Below are positions 1 to 8,236 of a stretch of DNA of 64,000 nt, in pieces (the first letter of the stretch is position 1; each line of letters starts with the position of its first letter). The translations under genes were made by a program, and so were the position numbers. Under the pieces are notes generated by a model. It searched no databases. It was not told where the DNA came from and saw only the letters and a program-made list of their open reading frames with translations. The DNA is from Moraxellaceae bacterium (GTDB lineage Bacteria > Pseudomonadota > Gammaproteobacteria > Pseudomonadales > Moraxellaceae). The stretch covers positions 1 to 64,000 of the forward strand of contig JAUSND010000027.1 of the NCBI GenBank assembly GCA_030646295.1, given 5' to 3'.

Positions 1-593
1 GAAGCCAGCTTGGCCATACGGTCTTCAAACGTTGCCGAGAACAGCAGGGTCTGGCGATCAGGCGGGCAGGCTGCAGCAATCTGCTCCACGTCATCGATAA
101 AGCCCATGTCCAGCATGCGGTCGGCTTCGTCCAGCACCAGCAGTTCAAGGCGGTCAAATACAATGCGGCCACGGCTCATGTGGTCCAGCAGGCGACCCGG
201 AGTGGCGACCATGATGTCGTAAGGGCGCGACAGCAGACGGTTCTGGGCAGGGAAGGGCATGCCGCCCAGTACGCTGACGGTGCGCATGTCTTTCAGGCCG
301 CTACCGTATTTCTGGGCAGCAGCAGTGACCTGCTGGGCCAGTTCGCGTGTTGGTGTCAGAACGAGCACACGGGGGCCGCGACCGACCTTGCGGGGGTCAT
401 CGGCAATCTTGGACAGCGCCGGCAGCATGAAGGCAGCGGTCTTGCCGGTACCGGTCTGGGCGGAAACGATCAGATCCTTTCCTTCCATTGCCGGAGGAAT
501 GGCCTGGGACTGGACGGCAGTAGGTTCGGTGTAGCCGGCAGCTTCAAGCGCGCGGGATACGGATTCGTGCAGGTTAAGCGAAGAAAAAGACAA
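1..593 (-). CDS. DEAD-box ATP-dependent RNA helicase, N-terminal part (cut by window edge)
   Basis: ATP-dependent RNA unwinding enzyme of the cytoplasm. About 197 residues of the first RecA-like domain are present; the rest lies outside the window. Motifs in order: Q motif (GYTEPTAVQSQ), Walker A (AQTGTGKT), PTRELA, TPGR, the DEAD box itself (LDEADRMLDMGF) and motif III (FSAT). The LDMGF after DEAD resembles the RhlE group, but the C-terminal tail needed to tell RhlE from other helicases is missing. No ATG suits; I chose the TTG at 593 because GGAG lies 7 bases upstream and the protein then begins MSFSSLNLHES, as in the family. The leader upstream carries two inverted repeats. Confidence 0.9.
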   Translation of the reverse strand, partial: MSFSSLNLHESVSRALEAAGYTEPTAVQSQAIPPAMEGKDLIVSAQTGTGKTAAFMLPALSKIADDPRKVGRGPRVLVLTPTRELAQQVTAAAQKYGSGLKDMRTVSVLGGMPFPAQNRLLSRPYDIMVATPGRLLDHMSRGRIVFDRLELLVLDEADRMLDMGFIDDVEQIAAACPPDRQTLLFSATFEDRMAKLA

Positions 594-730
594 AGAAATA
601 CTCCGGGGCGTAATTGGCCCTGATGGATTCAAACAAATGCAAGCCGGAATCAGGGGCGATGGGCCCCGGGGGACGGCTGGCGCGGAATCGTCGCCAACCG
701 AAATTCACTGCACGAGGGCAGGAGACAAGG

Positions 731-755
731 TCAGGAACGATGAGAAAGTTCCTGA
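731..755. repeat. 8-9-8 inverted repeat in the helicase leader
   Basis: TCAGGAAC, nine bases, then GTTCCTGA: a perfect 8-base inverted repeat about 140 bases upstream of the helicase start. It could be an RNA hairpin in the leader or an operator. It has no T-run, so a terminator is unlikely. Confidence 0.6.
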
Positions 756-821
756 GCCTTTGAGAACTGGCTTCCTGGAGCTTTCAGCAGGGTCAACAAG
801 GCATCAATGCCGTTGTCCTGC

Positions 822-839
822 GCCCGGTACAATCCGGGC
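822..839. repeat. 6-6-6 inverted repeat GCCCGG/CCGGGC
   Basis: GCCCGG, TACAAT, CCGGGC: a perfect GC-rich stem with a six-base loop, between tRNA-Val and the helicase. No T-run follows on either strand. It may be a processing or leader hairpin. Confidence 0.5.
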
Positions 840-900
840 AAGCAGAGGGCCTTCAATATCTGGCCATGCAATCTCTTTTACAAGAATCTCTTCAAAAGAG

Positions 901-975
901 TGGTGGGCGGTACTGGGATTGAACCAGCGACCCTTGCCGTGTGAAGGCAATGCTCTCCCGCTGAGCTAACCGCCC
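901..975 (-). tRNA. tRNA-Val (anticodon CAC)
   Basis: 75 bases including an encoded CCA. The acceptor stem GGGCGGT pairs with ACCGCCC, the D arm reads TAGCTCAGCGGGAGAGCA, and the T arm contains GGTTCAATCCC. The anticodon stem TTGCC/GGCAA holds the loop TTCACAC, giving anticodon CAC, which reads GTG. A sigma70-like promoter lies about 20 bases upstream. Confidence 0.97.
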
Positions 976-1002
976 GTCGCGTTGTGTGCAACGAGGTGGC
1001 GT

Positions 1003-1030
1003 ATCTTACTGATTTGTGGCGAATTGGCAA
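1003..1030 (-). promoter_or_regulatory. Promoter of tRNA-Val
   Basis: On the minus strand TTGCCA (1030-1025), a 16-base spacer and TAAGAT (1008-1003). The predicted start, near 996, is about 20 bases ahead of the mature tRNA 5' end. Confidence 0.55.
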
Positions 1031-1071
1031 GCCCTGAGCGCTACCTTTCGGGGGTGGCTAGCGTCACAAAG

Positions 1072-1086
1072 GCCCGGAAACCGGGC
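1072..1086 (-). terminator. Possible terminator after proS
   Basis: The stem GCCCGG-TTT-CCGGGC on the minus strand is followed by CTTTGTG. The stem is good but the T-run is poor. It lies about 50 bases past the proS stop. Confidence 0.35.
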
Positions 1087-1136
1087 ATTTCGCGGCGAGA
1101 GCCACCTTGTTACAGGCTGGGCCCAGGCTGGCGTGA

Positions 1137-2879
1137 TCAGCGTTTGACGTTGCTGGAGAAGAAACTCATCAGCTCGGCGCGCTGGATTTCACGTGCCTCC
1201 GTATCGCGACGGTGCTTGTATTCCACCGTGCCGGCATCCAGTCCCTTTTCACCCACCACGATGCGATGGGGAATGCCGATCAGCTCGACATCGGAGAACT
1301 TCACGCCGGGGCGCTCGTTGCGGTCATCAAAGTAGACATCATACCCGGCAGCCGTCAGCTCGTTGTAAAGCTTTGTGCTTTCTTCCTGGATGCGCTGCGA
1401 CTTGACCCAGTTCATGGGGATCAGCGCGATATGGAAGGGAGCAATGGCGTCCGGCCAGATAATGCCCTTCTCGTCATTGTTCTGTTCGATGGCGGATGCC
1501 ACCACGCGGGTGACGCCGATGCCGTAGCAGCCCATGGTCACGACCAGTGGCTTGCCGTCTTCGCCCAGTACCTTGCACTGCAATGCTTCGGAGTATTTCT
1601 GGCCGAGCTGGAAGATATGACCGACTTCGATGCCGCGCTTGATGATGATATGGCCCTTGCCATCCGGTGACGGGTCACCTTCCACCACATTGCGGATATC
1701 GGCAACGAGTGACGGTTCGGGCAGGTCGCGACCAAAATTCACGCCGCGCAGGTGGAAGCCTTCCTTGTTGGCGCCACAGACAAAATCACTCATGGCGGCC
1801 ACGGTACGATCGGCAATCACGCGGACCTTGTCGCTGACATTCACCGGGCCGATGAAACCCGGCTTGCAGGCGAGGAACTCGACGATTTCGCCTTCGGAGG
1901 CCAGGCGGAAATCCTTGAGCCCTTCCAGCTTGCCGGCCTTGATCTCGTTCAGGTCGTGATCGCCGCGCAGCAGGAACAGGGTGAAGTGCTTCTCCACCGG
2001 CGCCTTTGCATCGGCCTGGGTTTCCGCTACGACGGCAACGGCTTTCACCATGCGCGTGACATCAATGCCGAGCAGGGTTGCGACATCGGCGCAGGCAGTC
2101 TGCGTCGGGGTGCTGACTTCGGTCATGTGCCCGTTGGCGGCAGCGCGCGCCGTGGCCGGTGCCAGGGCCTCGGCCATTTCAACGTTGGCGGCGTAGTCAC
2201 TGGTATCGGAGAAGGCGATGTCGTCTTCGCCTGAGCTGGCCAGGACATGGAATTCGTGCGAGCCGGTGCCGCCAATGGAGCCGGTGTCGGCCTGCACGGG
2301 GCGGAAGTCGAGGCCAAGGCGGGTGAAGATGCGGCAGTAGGTGTTGTACATCACGTCGTAGGTTTCCTGCAGCGAGGCCTGATCGACGTGGAAGGAGTAG
2401 GCATCCTTCATGATGAATTCACGCGAGCGCATGACGCCAAAACGCGGGCGGATTTCGTCACGGAACTTGGTCTGGATCTGGTAGAGGTTCATTGGCAACT
2501 GCTTGTAGCTCTGCAGCTCGTTGCGGGCCAGGTCGGTAATGACTTCCTCGTGGGTGGGGCCGAGCACGAAGGGGCGATCATGGCGATCCTTGAAGCGCAG
2601 CAGTTCGGGGCCGTATTGCACATAGCGGCCGGACTCTTCCCACAGCTCGGCGGGCTGGGTGACCGGCATCAGCACTTCCTGGGCATCGGCGCGGTTCATT
2701 TCCTCGCGGACAATGGCTTCCACCTTGCGCAGCACCCGGTTGCCCAGCGGCAGCCAGTTGTAGAGGCCGGTAGCGACCTTGCGCACCATGCCGGCACGCA
2801 GCATGAGCTGATGGGAGATGACTTCGGCATCGGCGGGGGTTTCGCGCAGGGTGGCAAGCAACAGGCGGCTGACGCGCAT
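1137..2879 (-). CDS. proS: Prolyl-tRNA synthetase
   Basis: Charges tRNA-Pro with proline in the cytoplasm. 580 residues, the length of the bacterial type, which carries an editing domain between class II motifs 2 and 3. Visible features: the N-terminal [19 protein letters not shown] block, motif 2 around [18 protein letters not shown], a YbaK-like editing insertion over roughly residues 230-400, motif 3 around GCYGIGVTR, and a C-terminal anticodon-binding domain. The ATG at 2879 gives the usual family N terminus. It stands alone, convergent with nothing, and divergent from the thioesterase gene upstream. Confidence 0.98.
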   Translation of the reverse strand: MRVSRLLLATLRETPADAEVISHQLMLRAGMVRKVATGLYNWLPLGNRVLRKVEAIVREEMNRADAQEVLMPVTQPAELWEESGRYVQYGPELLRFKDRHDRPFVLGPTHEEVITDLARNELQSYKQLPMNLYQIQTKFRDEIRPRFGVMRSREFIMKDAYSFHVDQASLQETYDVMYNTYCRIFTRLGLDFRPVQADTGSIGGTGSHEFHVLASSGEDDIAFSDTSDYAANVEMAEALAPATARAAANGHMTEVSTPTQTACADVATLLGIDVTRMVKAVAVVAETQADAKAPVEKHFTLFLLRGDHDLNEIKAGKLEGLKDFRLASEGEIVEFLACKPGFIGPVNVSDKVRVIADRTVAAMSDFVCGANKEGFHLRGVNFGRDLPEPSLVADIRNVVEGDPSPDGKGHIIIKRGIEVGHIFQLGQKYSEALQCKVLGEDGKPLVVTMGCYGIGVTRVVASAIEQNNDEKGIIWPDAIAPFHIALIPMNWVKSQRIQEESTKLYNELTAAGYDVYFDDRNERPGVKFSDVELIGIPHRIVVGEKGLDAGTVEYKHRRDTEAREIQRAELMSFFSSNVKR

Positions 2880-2981
2880 GGGAGTTCCTGATCAGGCAGA
2901 GAGTGGAGAGGGCAGAATTGTACGGTAAGGAGGCGGTGACAGGCCATGCCACGGGAGGGGGATTATGGAAGGAAGTGCGGT

Positions 2982-3036
2982 GCAGGTGACTCGGCAGGGG
3001 TGCCCTGCCCGGGGTACACTTGCGGCGTGCACCTGC
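2982..3036. repeat. Nested inverted repeats around a possible -10 of the thioesterase gene
   Basis: The outer pair is GCAGGTG (2982-2988) and CACCTGC (3030-3036). The inner pair is GGCAGGG (2993-2999) and CCCTGCC (3003-3009). Between inner and outer right arms lies GGTACACT, which looks like a -10 box. The arms could form a cruciform or a pair of operators ahead of the start at 3070. Confidence 0.45.
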
Positions 3037-3069
3037 CCAGACGGGTGCCCTGGCAAGGATTCATTCCGC

Positions 3070-3492
3070 ATGACGCTTACTCCCTCCGACCTGACAGCCA
3101 TTATCCGGCAGGGTGTTCCTGCATCGGAAGGCAGCGGATTTCTTGTGGAGACGGTAGAGGCGGGTGGCGTGCTTTGCCGCTTGCCGTTCAATCCGCAACA
3201 GATTCGTCCGGGCGGTACACTGTCCGGGCCGACCATGATGACGCTGGCCGATGCCGCCATGTATGCCGCCGTGATGGCGCAGCTGGGGCGGCTTGAGATG
3301 GCGGTTACCCAGAGCTTCAACATCAACTTTCTCAGCCGTCCGGCACCGGCAGATCTGCTGGCGCGAGCAGAAATACTGAAGCTGGGGCGCCGTACTGTTG
3401 TACTGGATGTAAAGATTTTCTCCGAGGGCAGCCCTGTTGTGGTTGCCCATGCCACTGGAACGTATTCCCTGCCGCCTGCCGGCCGGGAATGA
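3070..3492 (+). CDS. PaaI-family hotdog acyl-CoA thioesterase
   Basis: 140 residues with the single hotdog fold pattern of the PaaI/YdiI group, which hydrolyses acyl- or aryl-CoA thioesters in the cytoplasm. Seen: the central helix region GGTLSGPTMMTLADAAMYAAV, where the acidic residue of this helix is Asp in LADAAMY, and a last strand VVAHATGTYSLP typical of the family. The start at 3070 (MTLTPSDL) follows AAGGA by about ten bases; a longer frame back to 2965 would run through the upstream inverted repeats and is not family-like. It ends 20 bases before the Lon-like protease gene, so the two are probably co-transcribed. Substrate unknown. Confidence 0.82.
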   Translation: MTLTPSDLTAIIRQGVPASEGSGFLVETVEAGGVLCRLPFNPQQIRPGGTLSGPTMMTLADAAMYAAVMAQLGRLEMAVTQSFNINFLSRPAPADLLARAEILKLGRRTVVLDVKIFSEGSPVVVAHATGTYSLPPAGRE

Positions 3493-3511
3493 TTTTTATC
3501 AGGACGTTGCG

Positions 3512-5986
3512 ATGGCGACTGCAAAACCACTGGCACTGAGCCAGCTCTACAAGGCCTGCAAGGCCTCCGATTTTCCTTTCCGTACCACGAAGGACTGTAA
3601 GCCCTTCAATGATTTTCTTGGCCAGGAGCGGGCCAAGGAGGCGGTGGCCATGGCCGTCGCCCTGCCGCATGACGGCTACAACATTTTTGCCGTGGGCACG
3701 AGTGGCCTGGGCAAGCGCACCATGATCAAACGTCTGCTGACCGAAGTGGCGGGCAAGCGTTCCGCGCCGTCAGACTGGTGCTATGTCAATAATTTTGCCG
3801 AGCCACGCTATCCGATTGCGCTGCAGTTTCCGGCCGGCATGGGCCCGGAAATCAAGCGCGACATGGCCAAGCTGTGGCGTGACATGTCGATGGCCGTGGT
3901 GTCGGCTTTTGACAGCGAGCAGTATTTCGAGCGGATGGAAACCCTGAAGGGCGAGCTGACGCGCGCCCAGCAGGAAGCATTGAGCAGCCTGGCCGGTGAA
4001 GGTGAAAAGAAAGGTGTGAAGCTGGTGCTGCGCACGCCGGGCGGGTATGGCTTTTCGCCCATGAACGACCAGGGCGAAGTGATGAGCGTGGATGCGTTCA
4101 ACCAGCTGGCCAAGAAGGAGCAGGAGCGGCTCAAGCGCGTGATGGGTGACATGGAAACCCGTCTGCGCAAAGTGGCGCGTGGCTTGAATCAGGCGGAAGA
4201 ACAGAATCGCGACAAGGTGCGTCAGCTTAATGATGAAGTGACGTCACGGGCGATTACGCCGCACCTGGACAAGGTGCGCAGCAAGTACAAGGCGCATCCG
4301 AAGTTTCTGGAATATATCGCGGCCTATGACAAGGATGTGATCGACAACGTTGATCTCATCCTGAACACGCAGGAGGCCCAGCAGGATGTGGTGGCAACCG
4401 TCAGCACCGAGAACGTGAATTCGATTCCGTCGCGTTATCAGGTCAATGTGGTGGTCACCAATGATCCGACGTTGGGTGCGCCGGTGGTGTTCGAGGATCT
4501 GCCGACACACTACAACCTGATGGGGCATGTGGAGCAGGTGACCTACATGGGTACGGTTGCCACGGACTTCACCCTGATTCGCGCTGGTGCCTTGCACCGG
4601 GCCAATGGTGGCTACCTGATGCTGGAGGCCGAACAGGTACTGGAGCAGCCCTATGCCTGGCAGGGCCTGAAGCGTGCCTTGCGCTCCAAGTCACTCAAGC
4701 TGTCATCGCTGGAACAGATGCTCACCCTGACCGGCACCATTTCACTGGAGCCGGATGGCATTCCTTTCAATCTGAAAGTGGTGTTGCTGGGTGATCGTGA
4801 AACGTTTTATCTGTTGCAGCAGTTTGATCCCGAGCTTGGCGAGTTCTTCAAGATGCGTGCCGATTTCGAGAATGTGATGCCGCGTACGGTGGCGAGCGAG
4901 CTCAAGTACGCGCACTTCCTGGCGGATTTTGTGCAAAAGGAAGAGCTGCTGCCGCTAGACAAGGGCGCGGTGATGCGACTGGTGGAGGAGGCGTCACGTG
5001 ATGCCGAAGACCAGGAGAAGCTTTCGCTGCATGCGGCCAGTGTGGGTGACCTGTTGCGGGAGGCCAATTACTGGGCGCAACAGGACAAGGCGAAGCTGAT
5101 TCGCAATACCCATATCCAGGCAGCGCTGGATGGACAGGATCGTCGTCATGAGCGCTTGCGTAACCTGTACATGGAAGAAATTGCCAAGGGCACCCAGTTG
5201 TTCACGGGTGAGGGTGAAATGGTCGGTCAGGTAAATGGCCTGACGGTGGTGCAATATGCCGATGCCGAGTTTGGCATGCCGTCACGCATCTCCGTGACCG
5301 CGCATTTTGGTCATGGCGAAATTACTGACATCGAGCGCGAGATCGATCTTGGCGGGGCAATCCACTCCAAGGGCGTGCTGATCCTCTCCAGCTATCTCAA
5401 GACCCTGTTCGGCGCTGAACGTGCGCTGCGCTTTGCTGCCAATATCGCTTTTGAGCAGTCTTATGGTGGTGTGGATGGCGACAGTGCCTCTCTGGGTGAG
5501 TTGTGCGGGTTGTTGTCGGCCATTGCGAAACTACCGGTGCGTCAGCACATTGCCATTACCGGTTCCATGAACCAGTTTGGTGAAGTGCAGCCGATTGGTG
5601 GCGTGAATGAAAAGATCGAGGGTTTTTATGCGGCATGCCGCCTGAAGAACCTGAAGGGTCCGCAGGCCGTGATCATTCCGGTGCAGAATGTCCGTCATCT
5701 CATGCTGCGTGAAGAAGTGTTGGCTGCCGTGAAATCAAAGCAGTTTGTGATTTATGCGGTGTCACGCGTGGAGGAGGCCGTTGAGCTGCTGATGGGCATG
5801 CCGGCAGGCAAGGCTGACAAGGATGGCATGTTTCCCGAGAACTCCGTGTTCGGCAAGGTGGCTGCCCGCATGGCGGTCTGGCACCAGGCAGAAAAGGATG
5901 ATGAAGAGGATGATGAAAAGGGCACGGATAGCAAGGTGATCGTGCCACTTGCACAGAAACAGGCACGGGCCACGCGCCGTCGCTGA
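3512..5986 (+). CDS. LonB/YcbZ-like ATP-dependent protease
   Basis: 824 residues, a Lon-family enzyme of the LonB-like group found in proteobacteria alongside classical Lon. It lacks the Lon N domain. The AAA+ part has a P-loop GTSGLGKRT at residues 62-70 and a long helical insertion (about 150-300), and the region GGYLMLEAEQVL fits the Walker B element. The C-terminal protease domain shows the catalytic Ser658 in GDSAS and Lys701 in NEKIEGF, 43 residues apart as in E. coli Lon (679/722). The tail is acidic, then basic. The P-loop has Arg directly after GK where Thr/Ser is usual. Start ATG at 3512, with AGGA 7 bases upstream. Target proteins unknown. Confidence 0.88.
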   Translation: MATAKPLALSQLYKACKASDFPFRTTKDCKPFNDFLGQERAKEAVAMAVALPHDGYNIFAVGTSGLGKRTMIKRLLTEVAGKRSAPSDWCYVNNFAEPRYPIALQFPAGMGPEIKRDMAKLWRDMSMAVVSAFDSEQYFERMETLKGELTRAQQEALSSLAGEGEKKGVKLVLRTPGGYGFSPMNDQGEVMSVDAFNQLAKKEQERLKRVMGDMETRLRKVARGLNQAEEQNRDKVRQLNDEVTSRAITPHLDKVRSKYKAHPKFLEYIAAYDKDVIDNVDLILNTQEAQQDVVATVSTENVNSIPSRYQVNVVVTNDPTLGAPVVFEDLPTHYNLMGHVEQVTYMGTVATDFTLIRAGALHRANGGYLMLEAEQVLEQPYAWQGLKRALRSKSLKLSSLEQMLTLTGTISLEPDGIPFNLKVVLLGDRETFYLLQQFDPELGEFFKMRADFENVMPRTVASELKYAHFLADFVQKEELLPLDKGAVMRLVEEASRDAEDQEKLSLHAASVGDLLREANYWAQQDKAKLIRNTHIQAALDGQDRRHERLRNLYMEEIAKGTQLFTGEGEMVGQVNGLTVVQYADAEFGMPSRISVTAHFGHGEITDIEREIDLGGAIHSKGVLILSSYLKTLFGAERALRFAANIAFEQSYGGVDGDSASLGELCGLLSAIAKLPVRQHIAITGSMNQFGEVQPIGGVNEKIEGFYAACRLKNLKGPQAVIIPVQNVRHLMLREEVLAAVKSKQFVIYAVSRVEEAVELLMGMPAGKADKDGMFPENSVFGKVAARMAVWHQAEKDDEEDDEKGTDSKVIVPLAQKQARATRRR

Positions 5987-6001
5987 GTGCATGCGTCCAG
6001 T

Positions 6002-6030
6002 AAAAAAGCGGCCAATACGGCCGCTTTTTT
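6002..6030. terminator. Bidirectional terminator between the Lon-like gene and cotH-like gene
   Basis: AAAAAGCGGCC, loop AATAC, GGCCGCTTTTTT. It sits between convergent genes with an A-run on one side and a T-run on the other, so it can serve both. Confidence 0.9.
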
Positions 6031-6056
6031 ATTGTGTCGAGTTATCTGATCAATGA

Positions 6057-7883
6057 TCAGGGAAGCGTGAACTGGAGTACGCCGAAGTAGCGGCTGTTAC
6101 CCACATCCGTGCGATCAAAGGCATGGGTGGTGTGGCCTTCACTGTCGCGTGCCACCACCTGCATGTAGTAGGTGCCCGCTGCCGGCGCGGTCGTGGTTGC
6201 GATGGTGGTCGACAGGCCTGTCTTGCTGAAGATCACCGAGCCGGCAGTAAAGGCCGGGTCGGTGGCTACCTTGACGGTGTAGGTCACCGGGTTTTTCTGC
6301 AGGTCGAACGATGCATCCCACTCAAGCACCAGCTTGCCACTTGTGGTGTCGATGGCGGCTGCCTGCCAGTAAGGCATCGGGTTTTGCAGGCGGCTGATGA
6401 AGCGGTCGTAGTTGGTTTGCACCGTGGTGGTCAGGCGCTGGTATTCATCGGCCCATTGCTGCGCATCGGTAAGAGGTGACGCCGAGTAAGTGGGCAGGTC
6501 TTGCAGGTCCGGTGCACTGGTGATCAGTGTTTCCACCAGGGTTTTGTAGCTGTCGATGCGGCTCTGGACCTGTGCGGCCAGCAGGTACTGGTCACGGACC
6601 TCCTTCACGGCGGCCTTGAGCAGCGCAAGATTGCCGGGCTCCTGCATGAAGCGACGGTGCAGGGGGCTGCCCCACCAGTTGGCGAGGCCCAGCTGCCAGT
6701 CGTCATACAGGTCGCCTTCGGCAAGCTCGTTGGGCTGGTCTTCAAAGCCGAGTGAGCCGTCGTAATCCCATGGCAGGAAATAGAAGCGGTTGCCACCCGC
6801 TGGCTGGTACAGCGCAAAGTTCTGGGTGAGGGTGTCATGGTTGCCGAACAGGATGCTGGTAGCGAGCCATGTCAGGTAGTTGTTGCGGTTGAAGTAGCTG
6901 TCAAACGTGGTGTTGAAGTCGACGCTGTCATCATTGAGTGCCGTGACCATGGCACGCAGTGCCGTGTGATCACCGGATGTGTTTTCAACTTCAAGCACGC
7001 TTTCGAATTCAGAGCCGGATACTGTTGGGTCCACATCCAGGCGGGTATCGGACTCGAAGTAAAACTCGTTGGCCTTGTAGATGTTGGATGTTGCCGCGTA
7101 GCCACGGTTGAGCAGGTATTCCTTGCCCATTTTTTCAACATGCGTGAACAGGCCAAGATCGGAATCTGCCGAGCCGTCATTGTAGGTGATGTGCGAAAAC
7201 TGGGTGCGCAGGCTGTTGATGTGGGGAATGTCGCGCATCAGGTCGAAGGCGAGCTTGTTGCGCACGCGCGCCAGGTCATAGGGGTGCTTGTTGAACTGCA
7301 GGGTGATTTCGTCATTGCGCCAGCAAGGGTAAGTGGTGCTGGCGCTGCAGGGAGAGGTGCTATCCAGTTTGACTCGATAGGATTTCTGGTCGGCCAGGCG
7401 GGTACTGCTGCCGCGCATGCGCATTTTGGCATTTGCTGTAGCAACAACAGGATAGCCATCTGCCTGAAAGTTGACCTTGATTTCCGGAACGCAAATATCG
7501 GTATCGTCAACATCACGGTTCACATCAGCCAGGGTGATGGTGATCGGGTAGGTCAGTGTGTTGTCAAAGGGCTGGCATACATCGTCACCGGTGAGGGTGT
7601 CGGTAACGTAGTAGCCTTTTGATGGGTTCGGAGCGGTAATCCTGGTGAGAATGTAAGTGATTTTTACATTGACCACAGAGGGATCAGTGACTGGTGTAGT
7701 GGCATTCGGATAAGTGTAGTGGCTGTCCGGATCTGTTACGTCGCTGGCGCTTGGTTCAAACGGCACCACTGGCTCGACAGGATCAACCGGTGGTGTTGTG
7801 CCACCGTCACTGCCGCCGCCGCAACCGTTAAGCAGCAGGGCGGTGCCAAGAAGTGCTGCTGTAGTCAGGTGCCAGTGTTTCAT
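6057..7883 (-). CDS. CotH-kinase-like lipoprotein
   Basis: 608 residues. It starts with a lipoprotein signal peptide (lipobox LLNGC at about 18-22) followed by a GGGSDGG and Pro/Thr-rich linker, so it is probably exported and membrane-anchored. The middle resembles the CotH family (spore coat protein H and secreted atypical protein kinases): MRMRGSSTR...KSYRVKL, a helix RVRNKLAFDLMRDI, and the metal-binding-like WDYDGS at 372-377. The last ~100 residues look like a fibronectin III-type beta domain. The ATG overlaps the stop of yqcC by four bases, so translation is probably coupled. CotH proteins phosphorylate secreted proteins in Bacillus; the target here is unknown. Confidence 0.78.
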   Translation of the reverse strand: MKHWHLTTAALLGTALLLNGCGGGSDGGTTPPVDPVEPVVPFEPSASDVTDPDSHYTYPNATTPVTDPSVVNVKITYILTRITAPNPSKGYYVTDTLTGDDVCQPFDNTLTYPITITLADVNRDVDDTDICVPEIKVNFQADGYPVVATANAKMRMRGSSTRLADQKSYRVKLDSTSPCSASTTYPCWRNDEITLQFNKHPYDLARVRNKLAFDLMRDIPHINSLRTQFSHITYNDGSADSDLGLFTHVEKMGKEYLLNRGYAATSNIYKANEFYFESDTRLDVDPTVSGSEFESVLEVENTSGDHTALRAMVTALNDDSVDFNTTFDSYFNRNNYLTWLATSILFGNHDTLTQNFALYQPAGGNRFYFLPWDYDGSLGFEDQPNELAEGDLYDDWQLGLANWWGSPLHRRFMQEPGNLALLKAAVKEVRDQYLLAAQVQSRIDSYKTLVETLITSAPDLQDLPTYSASPLTDAQQWADEYQRLTTTVQTNYDRFISRLQNPMPYWQAAAIDTTSGKLVLEWDASFDLQKNPVTYTVKVATDPAFTAGSVIFSKTGLSTTIATTTAPAAGTYYMQVVARDSEGHTTHAFDRTDVGNSRYFGVLQFTLP

Positions 7884-8218
7884 TCCGTTTGATCCCCGTG
7901 GTGCATGTTCATGGTGGTGTCGATGTGGAGAATGATCTCCAGCAGTTTGCCCGACTCAAGATTGAGCCTGGCCAGTTCGTGTTCGGCCAGTGGATGAATA
8001 TGGCAATTTCCCGGCAGCGTGCGACCGGCATCCATCAGTGCCTGTGTGCGTGGCACAAACACCCATTGCAGCCATTCATGAAAGCGCAGGGTGTCATACA
8101 TGAAGGGCATGACAGAACTCATGGCCTCTGCGCTGGGCGGCATGCCGGACCACAGGCCCAGAGCACGCATTTCTTCTTCCAGCTCGCGCATGAGCTGGTA
8201 CATATGCTGATTGCTCAT
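7880..8218 (-). CDS. yqcC: YqcC-family protein
   Basis: 112 residues with the YqcC-like pattern: an N-terminal helical stretch rich in acidic residues (LMRELEEEMRALGLW), then PFMYDTLRFHEWLQWVFVPRM-like core (here FVPRTQALMDAG) and a C-terminal helix LESGKLLEIILHID. A small cytoplasmic helical protein of unknown function. It lies 18 bases downstream of dsbD and overlaps the cotH-like gene by ATGA, so the three form a minus-strand operon. Confidence 0.85.
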   Translation of the reverse strand: MSNQHMYQLMRELEEEMRALGLWSGMPPSAEAMSSVMPFMYDTLRFHEWLQWVFVPRTQALMDAGRTLPGNCHIHPLAEHELARLNLESGKLLEIILHIDTTMNMHHGDQTE

Positions 8219-8236
8219 GTTGTGATTATCACACCT

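Larger units (their letters stand above)
594..900. other. 307-base gap between helicase and tRNA-Val: probable helicase leader
   Basis: I see no convincing gene here; the ORF running from about 637 overlaps the tRNA and has no family look. The stretch would hold the promoter and leader of the helicase (minus strand) and the 3' end of the tRNA-Val transcript. It carries two perfect inverted repeats, listed separately. Just after the tRNA there is only a weak hairpin (CTCTT-TTG-AAGAG on the minus strand). Confidence 0.6.

Noticed and set aside
637-969. 110-codon frame over the tRNA-Val gene
   Set aside because: It runs through the tRNA and has no ribosome site or family look.
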